This document shows, one piece after another, positions 1-5,623 of a stretch of 6,638 nucleotides of DNA. Every line of letters starts with the position of its first letter. The stretch's first letter is position 1. The stretch comes from Actinomycetota bacterium (GTDB lineage: Bacteria > Actinomycetota > Actinomycetes > Nanopelagicales > Nanopelagicaceae): assembly GCA_947480375.1 (NCBI GenBank), contig CANKCX010000043.1, positions 1 to 6,638 of the forward strand, written 5' to 3'. Made by a program: the position numbers and the translations under genes. The notes under the pieces were generated by a model. It had not been told where the DNA came from. It saw only the letters and a program-made list of their open reading frames with translations, and did no database searches.

Positions 1-1590
1 ATCGTCAACCACAATAAACGCGGGAAAGTCTTTTACCTCAATTTTCCAGACCGCTTCCATTCCAAGATCGGCATAATCCAAAACTTCAACCTTGGTAATG
101 CAATCCTGGGCAAGTCGGGCAGCGGGGCCACCGATAGATCCGAGATAGAAACCACCATTATTCTTGCAAGCATCGGTAACCGCTTTCGAGCGATTTCCTT
201 TTGCCAACATAATCATCGACCCACCAGCTTTTTGGAATTGATCCACATATGAATCCATTCGCCCTGCAGTTGTTGGGCCAAATGAACCCGAAGCAAACCC
301 TGCGGGAGTCTTGGCAGGACCTGCGTAATAAACCGCGTGATCCTTTAAATATTGTGGAATCTCTTTTCCAGAATCCAGAAGCTCTTTAATCTTGGCATGG
401 GCCAGATCTCTGGCAACAATCAAGGTTCCATTTAATGAAAGGCGAGTTTTAATCGGGTGCTTTGAAAGCTCTTTTAGGACTTCACTCATCGGTTGGTTTA
501 AATCTATTTTTACCAAGTTGTCATCAAGATGTTCATCGGTGGTATCTGGCAAGAAGCGAGCTGGGTCGCGCTCTAAGACCTCAAGGAATACGCCCTCTTT
601 TGTGATCTTCGCCTTTGCTTGGCGGTCGGCAGAGCAAGATACTGCGATTGCTATTGGAAGTGAGGCGCCATGTCTTGGCAATCTGATTACGCGAACATCG
701 TGACAGAAATATTTTCCACCAAATTGCGCACCAATTCCAAGAGTGCGAGTTAGTTCTAGAACCTTCGCCTCTAATTCGATATCGCGGAAACCATGTCCAG
801 TTTTGGCATCGCCACTTTGTGGCAAGGCATCTAAATAATGAGTACTGGCCAGCTTTGCCGTTTTAACTGTGTGTTCAGCGCTGGTGCCACCTATGACAAT
901 TGCTAAGTGATATGGCGGACAAGCTGCAGTGCCGATAGAGCGAAGTTTTTCATCTAACCAACTCATGAATGAGGCTGGGTTTAATACTGCTTTAGTCTCT
1001 TGATAAAGGAAGGATTTATTTGCACTTCCGCCACCTTTTGCAATAAATAAGAAGTTGTATTCATCTTGATGCTCTGAATCTGAATAAATCTCGACTTGGG
1101 CCGGCAGATTGTTTCCGGTATTTACTTCTTGCCATGTTGTTACTGGGGCCATCTGCGAATATCGAAGATTAAGCGAGGTGTAAGCATCGTAAACACCTTT
1201 AGAAATCGATTGTGCATCATTGGCCGAGGTCAGGACGCGTTGGCCCTTCTTGCCCATGATTAGTGCAGTACCGGTGTCTTGGCACATCGGCAAAATTCCA
1301 CCGGCTGAAATATTTGCATTCTTCAAGAGATCTAAGGCAACGAAGCGATCATTTGGTGATGCTTCTGGATCTTTGAGAATTGATGCAAGCTGAGTCAGGT
1401 GCTCCTCGCGAAGATAATGATTGATGTCATGTATTGCCTCAGAAGTTAATTTCTCAAGAGCTTGCGGTGCGACTTCTAGAAATTCCATGCCCTGTGCAGA
1501 AAAAGTTGAAACTCCTTCACTACTTACTAAGCGATATTTTGTAGTGTCTGGGCCAATTGGCAGAAGATCGGAATAATTAAATTCTGGCAC
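1..1590 (-). CDS. Class I fumarate hydratase, [4Fe-4S] type (3' end outside window)
   Basis: Fumarase interconverts fumarate and L-malate in the TCA cycle, in the cytoplasm. The frame is open from GTG at 1590 to the left edge: 530 residues with no stop. It aligns from memory with E. coli FumA (548 aa) along its whole length, so only about 15-25 C-terminal residues are missing. Three cysteines expected to bind the [4Fe-4S] cluster are present: Cys103 in PMCQDTGTA, Cys224 in TAACPPYH and Cys319 in VSCSADRQ. Other family landmarks are KGGGSANK (about 185-192), [24 protein letters not shown] and, near the end, YYAGPAKTP and SIGGPAA. The GTG start directly abuts the xseB TAA and has a good GGAGAAG ribosome binding site inside the end of xseB, so it is probably translationally coupled to xseB and co-transcribed with xseA-xseB. 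Class I enzymes are oxygen-sensitive in well-studied species. It could be labelled fumA, fumB or just fum; I leave the symbol empty because naming varies. Confidence 0.96.
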   Translation of the reverse strand, partial: MPEFNYSDLLPIGPDTTKYRLVSSEGVSTFSAQGMEFLEVAPQALEKLTSEAIHDINHYLREEHLTQLASILKDPEASPNDRFVALDLLKNANISAGGILPMCQDTGTALIMGKKGQRVLTSANDAQSISKGVYDAYTSLNLRYSQMAPVTTWQEVNTGNNLPAQVEIYSDSEHQDEYNFLFIAKGGGSANKSFLYQETKAVLNPASFMSWLDEKLRSIGTAACPPYHLAIVIGGTSAEHTVKTAKLASTHYLDALPQSGDAKTGHGFRDIELEAKVLELTRTLGIGAQFGGKYFCHDVRVIRLPRHGASLPIAIAVSCSADRQAKAKITKEGVFLEVLERDPARFLPDTTDEHLDDNLVKIDLNQPMSEVLKELSKHPIKTRLSLNGTLIVARDLAHAKIKELLDSGKEIPQYLKDHAVYYAGPAKTPAGFASGSFGPTTAGRMDSYVDQFQKAGGSMIMLAKGNRSKAVTDACKNNGGFYLGSIGGPAARLAQDCITKVEVLDYADLGMEAVWKIEVKDFPAFIVVDD

Positions 1591-1803
1591 TTACTTCTCC
1601 GACTCTGGTTTTGCTGCAGCTAATTTAGCTTTCGCACCATCGAGCCATTGCTGGCAAATCTTTGCAAGTTCTTCGCCTTGCTCCCAGAGCGCTAAAGATT
1701 CTTCAAGAGTTGATTGTCCGGATTCAAGTGTTGAAACAACTTCGGCCAGCGCATCGCGTGCTTGCTCATAACTTAACTTCTTCGGATCTTTAGCCGCGGT
1801 CAT
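1591..1803 (-). CDS. xseB: Exodeoxyribonuclease VII small subunit
   Basis: XseB is the small, helical subunit of exonuclease VII, which degrades single-stranded DNA from either end to oligonucleotides. Several XseB copies bind each XseA. The 70-residue length is typical. Family landmarks are LSYEQARDALAEVVSTLESG (about 10-29), then LEESLALWEQGEELAKICQQ, and an Ala/Lys-rich tail. It starts with ATG 9 nt after the xseA stop and is followed without any gap by the fumarase GTG, so the three genes form a tight operon. The nearest Shine-Dalgarno-like GGAG overlaps the end of xseA and sits about 12 nt from the ATG, which is long; coupling to xseA termination probably helps. No cysteine-based or catalytic motif is expected in this subunit. 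Confidence 0.96.
   Translation of the reverse strand: MTAAKDPKKLSYEQARDALAEVVSTLESGQSTLEESLALWEQGEELAKICQQWLDGAKAKLAAAKPESEK
1594..1600 (-). promoter_or_regulatory. Ribosome binding site that fixes the fumarase GTG start
   Basis: On the minus strand GGAGAAG lies just before the xseB stop and the adjoining fumarase GTG (TAAGTG). The GGAG core is 6 nt from the GTG. This is the clearest Shine-Dalgarno sequence in the window and favours GTG at 1590 over the next in-frame ATG, 34 codons further in (before EFLEVAPQ). The longer N-terminus also aligns with that of FumA ([10 protein letters not shown]). Confidence 0.7.
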
Positions 1804-1812
1804 ATTCGTAAT

Positions 1813-3009
1813 CTACTCCGTAATTGCTTTGATCTCACCCTGCGCTAATCGGAGGGCAAGTTTTTCGCCACTTTTTACATCGCTCGCTTTACGCACAATC
1901 GCGCCATCTGATTTTTGAACCACCGAATAGCCACGGTCCAGGGTTGCTTGCGGTGAAAGGGTGCGGACTTGGGTTCGCAGGCTACTTAATTCTTCGCCGG
2001 CAATTGCAAGTGAGCCGAGCATCGATCGGTAAGAGCGCGCGGTTAGATTGGTAATAAGTTCTAGGCGAGTAGAAATAATCGTTCCGGGTTCGCGCATTAC
2101 CTGACGCTCCATTAAGCCCTTTATTTTAGAAATTTCTAATTCGATTCGATTCTTAATAAAGCGATTTGCTCGATCTTGCAGATTCGAAATATTGAAAAGC
2201 TCCTCCGCCATATCTGGAACTACTCGCTTTCCGGCATCAGTTGGCGTCGATGCTCGCCAATCTGCAACTAAATCAAGAAGAGGTGAATCCTTCTCATGAC
2301 CAATTGCGCTAACAATTGGGGTCGTGCATTCGGCGACCAGGCGCAATAACGATTCATCCGAGAAGGGAAGTAGATCTTCGAAAGAGCCACCGCCTCTAGT
2401 AATAATAATTACATCAACTTTAGGATCTGCTTCAAGTTCGGCAAGTGCCGCACTTACTTCAGAAACTGCCGCAGCATTTGCAACTGCGACTTCGCGGATT
2501 TCAAATTGCACACTTGGCCATCTGCGCTTGGCATTTTCAATAACATCTTTTCCGGCATCGCTATTTCGACCACAGATTAAGCCAACAACATTTGGCAGAA
2601 ATGGAAGCGGGCGTTTGCGATCTAAATCAAAGAGCCCTTCACTAGCCAATAAATTCTTTAGCGCTTCTAGCCTTGCCATTAATTCACCAATTCCAACTTG
2701 GCGAATTTCTGAGATGTTAAAAGAGAGCGAGCCATTCTTTGTCCACCAAGTTGGCTTCGAACGAATAACAACTCGAGCATTTTGTTCAAGTGGCGCAACA
2801 GAATCAAAGACGTTCTTAAAACAGCGAACCGAAATGCTCATATCGGCGCTGGTATCGCGCAAGCGCATAAAAATTGTGGGGGATCCAGGCCTTACATTTA
2901 TTTCAGATAGTTCGCCTTCGATCCAGACCTCACTTAATGAGTCAACGATTGCCCCGATGCGTTCGGATATAGCGCGAACGCTAAAGGGGGTTTCTGCAGA
3001 ATCTGACAC
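1813..3009 (-). CDS. xseA: Exodeoxyribonuclease VII large subunit
   Basis: XseA is the catalytic subunit of exonuclease VII, acting on single-stranded DNA in repair and recombination. I choose GTG at 3009 (398 aa). The frame extends to a TTG at 3048, but the extra 13 residues (including WCCDYY) do not resemble the family, and actinobacterial XseA begins close to SAETPFSV. Domains in order: N-terminal OB-fold (about 10-105, with VWIEGELSEIN and RPGS), catalytic domain (about 110-270), helical coiled-coil region (about 270-350), and C-terminal LDRGYSVV segment (about 357-364). With this start the residues reported as catalytic in E. coli XseA (Asp155, Arg205, His238, Asp241, from memory) fall at the same numbers: D155 in GKDVIENAKRR, R205 in TRGGGSFEDL, H238 and D241 in GHEKD. 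That supports both identity and start. First gene of the xseA-xseB-fumarase operon; a leaderless promoter is proposed directly upstream. Confidence 0.95.
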   Translation of the reverse strand: MSDSAETPFSVRAISERIGAIVDSLSEVWIEGELSEINVRPGSPTIFMRLRDTSADMSISVRCFKNVFDSVAPLEQNARVVIRSKPTWWTKNGSLSFNISEIRQVGIGELMARLEALKNLLASEGLFDLDRKRPLPFLPNVVGLICGRNSDAGKDVIENAKRRWPSVQFEIREVAVANAAAVSEVSAALAELEADPKVDVIIITRGGGSFEDLLPFSDESLLRLVAECTTPIVSAIGHEKDSPLLDLVADWRASTPTDAGKRVVPDMAEELFNISNLQDRANRFIKNRIELEISKIKGLMERQVMREPGTIISTRLELITNLTARSYRSMLGSLAIAGEELSSLRTQVRTLSPQATLDRGYSVVQKSDGAIVRKASDVKSGEKLALRLAQGEIKAITE

Positions 3010-3021
3010 GAGTCGATAGTA
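3010..3021 (-). promoter_or_regulatory. Proposed -10 element for leaderless xseA transcript
   Basis: On the minus strand TACTAT (3021 to 3016) matches the actinobacterial -10 pattern TANNNT and is followed by six bases (CGACTC) and then the GTG at 3009. That is the spacing expected when transcription starts on the first base of the start codon. No Shine-Dalgarno sequence precedes the GTG, consistent with a leaderless mRNA. I see no convincing -35 hexamer 16-18 bp upstream. The element overlaps the proposed ispH -35 on the other strand. Confidence 0.5.
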
Positions 3022-3041
3022 ATCGCAACACCAATTAGACT
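3013..3041 (+). promoter_or_regulatory. Proposed promoter for leaderless ispH transcript
   Basis: TCGATA (3013-3018; four of six bases match TTGACA), a 17-bp spacer, then TAGACT (3036-3041, matching TANNNT). Six bases separate the -10 from the ispH ATG, so the first transcribed base would be the A of ATG. The bases before the ATG (CTTCCCCA) contain no ribosome binding site, which agrees with leaderless translation, common in actinobacteria. Inferred from sequence only. Confidence 0.5.
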
Positions 3042-3047
3042 TCCCCA

Positions 3048-4004
3048 ATGAGTAAACGGGTCTTACTGGCAGCCCCTCGGGGGTATTGCGCAGGTGTTGA
3101 CCGCGCGGTTGTTACCGTTGAAAAAGCCCTAGATCTTTATGGTGCTCCGGTTTATGTCCGTAAAGAAATTGTTCACAACAAACATGTGGTCTCAACCCTT
3201 GAAGCCCGGGGCGCCATATTTGTATCTGAAAATGATGAAGTTCCCGAAGGACAAACTGTAATTTTCTCGGCGCATGGGGTTTCACCTGCAGTTCATGAAA
3301 GTGCAGCATCGCGGAATTTGAAAACCATCGATGCAACTTGTCCGCTGGTGACAAAGGTGCACCACGAAGTTAAACGTTTTGCCGCTGAAGATTTAACTAT
3401 TTTATTAATTGGTCACGAAGGCCATGAAGAAGTCGAAGGAACAGCGGGCGAGGCTCCTAATAGCGTGATTCTTGTCGATGGCGTTGAAGGAATTAATGAC
3501 ATTAAAGTTCCTGATGAAAATAAAGTTGCCTGGTTATCTCAAACCACTTTAAGCGTTGATGAAACTCTTACAACTGTTGCAGCTCTTAAGAAGCGGTTTC
3601 CAAATTTAATGGATCCACCAAGTGATGACATCTGTTATGCGACTCAAAATCGCCAAGTTGCAATAAAAGAGATTGCACCACAAGCAGATTTAGTTTTAGT
3701 TGTTGGTTCGAAGAATTCTTCAAACTCGGTTCGCCTGGTTGAAGTGGCCCTCGAATATGGCACGAAGGCTGCATATCTTGTTGATTATGCCGCTGAAGTA
3801 AAAGATGAATGGTTTGAAGGAGTTGAAATCATCGGAGTTTCTAGCGGAGCTTCAGTACCTGAAATTTTGGTTCAAGATCTACTTAAAGATCTAGCAGTTC
3901 GTGGTTATGGCGATGTTGAAACCGTAACAGCTATGGAAGAGCATCTATTGTTTGCAATTCCGCCCGAGCTTCGCAAAGACCTAAAAGCTGCAGATAAGGC
4001 TTAA
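3048..4004 (+). CDS. ispH: 4-hydroxy-3-methylbut-2-enyl diphosphate reductase
   Basis: IspH (LytB) performs the last step of the MEP pathway, reducing HMBPP to IPP and DMAPP, the building blocks of isoprenoids, in the cytoplasm. The 318-residue length is typical. All three cluster-binding cysteines are visible: Cys14 in [12 protein letters not shown], Cys98 in [11 protein letters not shown] and Cys196 in [11 protein letters not shown]. Substrate-site residues are also present: His43 in IVHNKHV, His76 in FSAHGV, His126 and the catalytic Glu128 in [10 protein letters not shown], Thr166/Thr167 in SQTTLS, the SKNSSNS segment (221-227) and Ser269 in SSGASVPE. Start: ATG at 3048 leads directly into [15 protein letters not shown] as in relatives; no Shine-Dalgarno is present and a leaderless promoter fits. 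It is the only plus-strand gene between the xseA and rmuC operons and converges on the DUF6542-type gene with a 6-bp gap. Confidence 0.98.
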   Translation: MSKRVLLAAPRGYCAGVDRAVVTVEKALDLYGAPVYVRKEIVHNKHVVSTLEARGAIFVSENDEVPEGQTVIFSAHGVSPAVHESAASRNLKTIDATCPLVTKVHHEVKRFAAEDLTILLIGHEGHEEVEGTAGEAPNSVILVDGVEGINDIKVPDENKVAWLSQTTLSVDETLTTVAALKKRFPNLMDPPSDDICYATQNRQVAIKEIAPQADLVLVVGSKNSSNSVRLVEVALEYGTKAAYLVDYAAEVKDEWFEGVEIIGVSSGASVPEILVQDLLKDLAVRGYGDVETVTAMEEHLLFAIPPELRKDLKAADKA

Positions 4005-4010
4005 TTGAAA

Positions 4011-4037
4011 TTACTTGCGTGAATATTTACGCAGTAA
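4011..4037. terminator. Possible bidirectional hairpin at the ispH / membrane-protein convergence
   Basis: TTAC (4011-4014) pairs with GTAA (4034-4037); after one unpaired T (4015), TGCGTGA (4016-4022) pairs with TTACGCA (4027-4033) including one G-U pair, closing an ATAT loop. This gives an 11-bp stem with one bulge, starting 7 bp after the ispH stop and overlapping the last codons and stop of the opposing gene. On the minus strand it is followed by a T-biased TTTCAATT; on the plus strand there is no T tract. It is AT-rich for a terminator, so the function is tentative. Confidence 0.35.
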
Positions 4038-4421
4038 AGCAAAGTGTGCAGCCCATGCAATTACCGCTCCCGCAATTAGCCATGGCGCAACAGCCGAAAG
4101 CGTTGAAATTAGTTCGAGGCCAATCTTTGAAATTGAGAAACCAGTTCCACCAATTGTTGCCATGATAAAGAGCGTTGAAATCAAAAATGAAATTGGCGGA
4201 TTAACTGCATTTGTATAAGAAGTACCAGGTCGCCCTAGATAAAGCCCACCAAGGAATGAGACAAAGATTGCCAGACCAGTAAAGAAGCCGACCTTTGTAA
4301 ATGTGTATTCCAAGGCTTCAAAGATAAAAATTAGTAAAAATTGCAGAATAACAACGCCTGGAACTTTTAACCCTGGGCCTTTAACTGCCTTTGATCTAAC
4401 TGAATCCAATGTTGTACTCAT
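4011..4421 (-). CDS. Small four-pass membrane protein, probable DUF6542 family
   Basis: A 136-residue membrane protein of unknown function. Four hydrophobic segments are visible at about 20-38, 44-63, 76-92 and 108-130. The N-terminal 18 residues are polar and basic, and the C-terminus is basic (LLRKYSRK), so both ends are likely cytoplasmic. The loop between segments 2 and 3 holds GRPGTSYTNAVNPPISF; a short polar stretch followed by a Pro-Pro at a membrane entry resembles what I recall of actinobacterial DUF6542 proteins. Position supports this: a conserved membrane protein (Rv1111c in M. tuberculosis) sits between ispH and ychF in actinobacteria. Its ATG overlaps the rmuC stop by 4 nt (ATGA), so it is translated by coupling from rmuC; no strong ribosome binding site is seen. 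No enzymatic motif is visible. The family call rests on position and topology more than on sequence identity. Confidence 0.8.
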   Translation of the reverse strand: MSTTLDSVRSKAVKGPGLKVPGVVILQFLLIFIFEALEYTFTKVGFFTGLAIFVSFLGGLYLGRPGTSYTNAVNPPISFLISTLFIMATIGGTGFSISKIGLELISTLSAVAPWLIAGAVIAWAAHFALLRKYSRK

Positions 4422-5572
4422 TTCTCGTCATCTTCATCTGAAATTTCTTCAACTTCAATAAAGTCTTCTGGCGCATCCAAGGCTAATTTACTCTCAAGGT
4501 TTCGCAAATTTTCAGAAACTTCAGGGAAGGCCTTGAGTGGTTTTCCTGAAACATCAAGTGACTTCATCTTCTTAGCAGCGCTTAGAACTGTGGTCTCGGC
4601 AGTTGGGATCATGTCGTTGTAAGCCTTAAGGGTGCTCTTCAATCGATCGCCCACGGTCACAATCTTGTCGTGAAGTGATGAAACATCACGCAGGAATTTA
4701 ACGGCCAAGCTTTGGATCTCTTCAGCATTTGCAGCCACGCGATTGCGACTGAATAGATAGCCAACCGTGCGAAGCAGCGCCATCATTGAAGTTGGCGTAG
4801 CAATTGTGACATTTAGACGGAAGGAGGTTTCTAGGAAATCTGGAATCGCTTTTACCGCTTCAATAAATATGGCATCGATCGGTGCATAAAGAATTACGAA
4901 ATCTGGCGATGGTCCGCGATCGGCATAGTTGCGCTTTGAAAGCGCCTGAATATGAGCCAATAAATCCTTTGAATGTTCCACCAATAATTGCTTGCGTAGA
5001 ACATCATCTTCGGTTTCAAAGGCTTCATAAAATCTTTGAAATGGAAATTTAGAGTCAATGTATATAACGCTGCCACACGGCATATTTATTGTTACATCTG
5101 GAATTGCTCCAGAGTCACCAAGTTTTTCGGAGGCCGATTGTCTTGTGAAATGTTCATTCTCAATTAGGCCGGCGCTCTCTAATAATTTTTCGAGATGCGC
5201 TTCGCCAAACTTTCCACGAGTCTGCGAACTTGCAAGCGCGCCCGCAATTGCACGTGTTTGCTTAACTAAATTTTCATTATGTGATGCCATCGATTTAACT
5301 TGTTCGGTAATTTCAGTTTCGGCGCGAACTCTGCGTAGATCTGCAGCACTTGCCGCTTCCGTTAATTTTTCGACCGTCTTTTTCATGGTCTCTAATTCAT
5401 CGCTCAATTTGGTGGCTGCTGCTGTCGAATTCTTCTCGCGCTCGAGCTGCTCTTTTAGATCTTTAATTAATGGATTGTCGGTCGAATCTGAATTAGATCG
5501 CCCACTTTTTAGAAGAAATCCAATGAGAATGCCGACAACCAGCCCGATTATTACGCCCAAAATTACATCCAT
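4418..5572 (-). CDS. rmuC: DNA recombination protein RmuC
   Basis: RmuC-family proteins carry a PD-(D/E)XK nuclease-like fold and in E. coli were linked to limiting DNA inversions; the precise reaction is not established. The 384-residue protein has an N-terminal membrane anchor (about 3-21, very hydrophobic, followed by KSGRS), a long coiled coil (about 34-115, rich in Glu, Lys and Ala), then the RmuC domain (about 118-335). Within it, RGKFGEAHLEKLL (119-131), PDVTINMP (158-165) and IDSKFPFQRF (172-181) provide Glu124, Asp159, Asp173 and Lys175, the likely nuclease-type residues. ALSKRNYADRGPSPDFVILYAP (210-231) is another family landmark. The tail is strongly acidic (EEISDEDDEK). ATG at 5572 gives the complete anchor. 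No convincing promoter or ribosome binding site is seen upstream; the gene diverges from ychF across 51 bp. It is the first gene of a pair with the downstream membrane protein. Confidence 0.93.
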   Translation of the reverse strand: MDVILGVIIGLVVGILIGFLLKSGRSNSDSTDNPLIKDLKEQLEREKNSTAAATKLSDELETMKKTVEKLTEAASAADLRRVRAETEITEQVKSMASHNENLVKQTRAIAGALASSQTRGKFGEAHLEKLLESAGLIENEHFTRQSASEKLGDSGAIPDVTINMPCGSVIYIDSKFPFQRFYEAFETEDDVLRKQLLVEHSKDLLAHIQALSKRNYADRGPSPDFVILYAPIDAIFIEAVKAIPDFLETSFRLNVTIATPTSMMALLRTVGYLFSRNRVAANAEEIQSLAVKFLRDVSSLHDKIVTVGDRLKSTLKAYNDMIPTAETTVLSAAKKMKSLDVSGKPLKAFPEVSENLRNLESKLALDAPEDFIEVEEISDEDDEK

Positions 5573-5608
5573 GCCCGTATCGTGGCAGGAAGGACTGACA
5601 AAGCCCCG

Positions 5609-5614
5609 TAGGCT
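5609..5614 (+). promoter_or_regulatory. Weak candidate -10 element for ychF
   Basis: TAGGCT matches TANNNT and ends 9 bp before the ychF GTG. No Shine-Dalgarno lies close to the GTG (ACTCCTT precedes it), so a leaderless or very short-leader transcript is likely. No convincing -35 is found at 16-18 bp upstream. A CTGACA at 5595-5600 resembles a -35 but has no matching -10 at the right distance. Confidence 0.25.
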
Positions 5615-5623
5615 CTACTCCTT

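Noticed and set aside
392..703. Plus-strand open frame of 103 codons inside the fumarase gene
   Set aside because: Opposite strand of a strongly conserved fumarase segment that contains the third cluster cysteine; no independent support.
2324..3019. Plus-strand open frame of 231 codons antisense to xseA
   Set aside because: Ser/Thr-rich composition with no recognisable motif, lies wholly opposite the well-supported xseA, and has no promoter or ribosome binding site; a shadow frame.
5573..5584. Possible -10 (CACGAT, minus strand) for a leaderless rmuC transcript
   Set aside because: The spacing to the ATG is right, but it lacks the first T of TANNNT, and the nearest -35-like sequence (TTTGTC) is only 12 bp away; too weak to list as a promoter.
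5595..5600. CTGACA resembling a -35 element for ychF
   Set aside because: The base run 16-18 bp downstream (around CTCCTT) is not a -10, and the only TANNNT box is 8 bp away, too close to pair with it.
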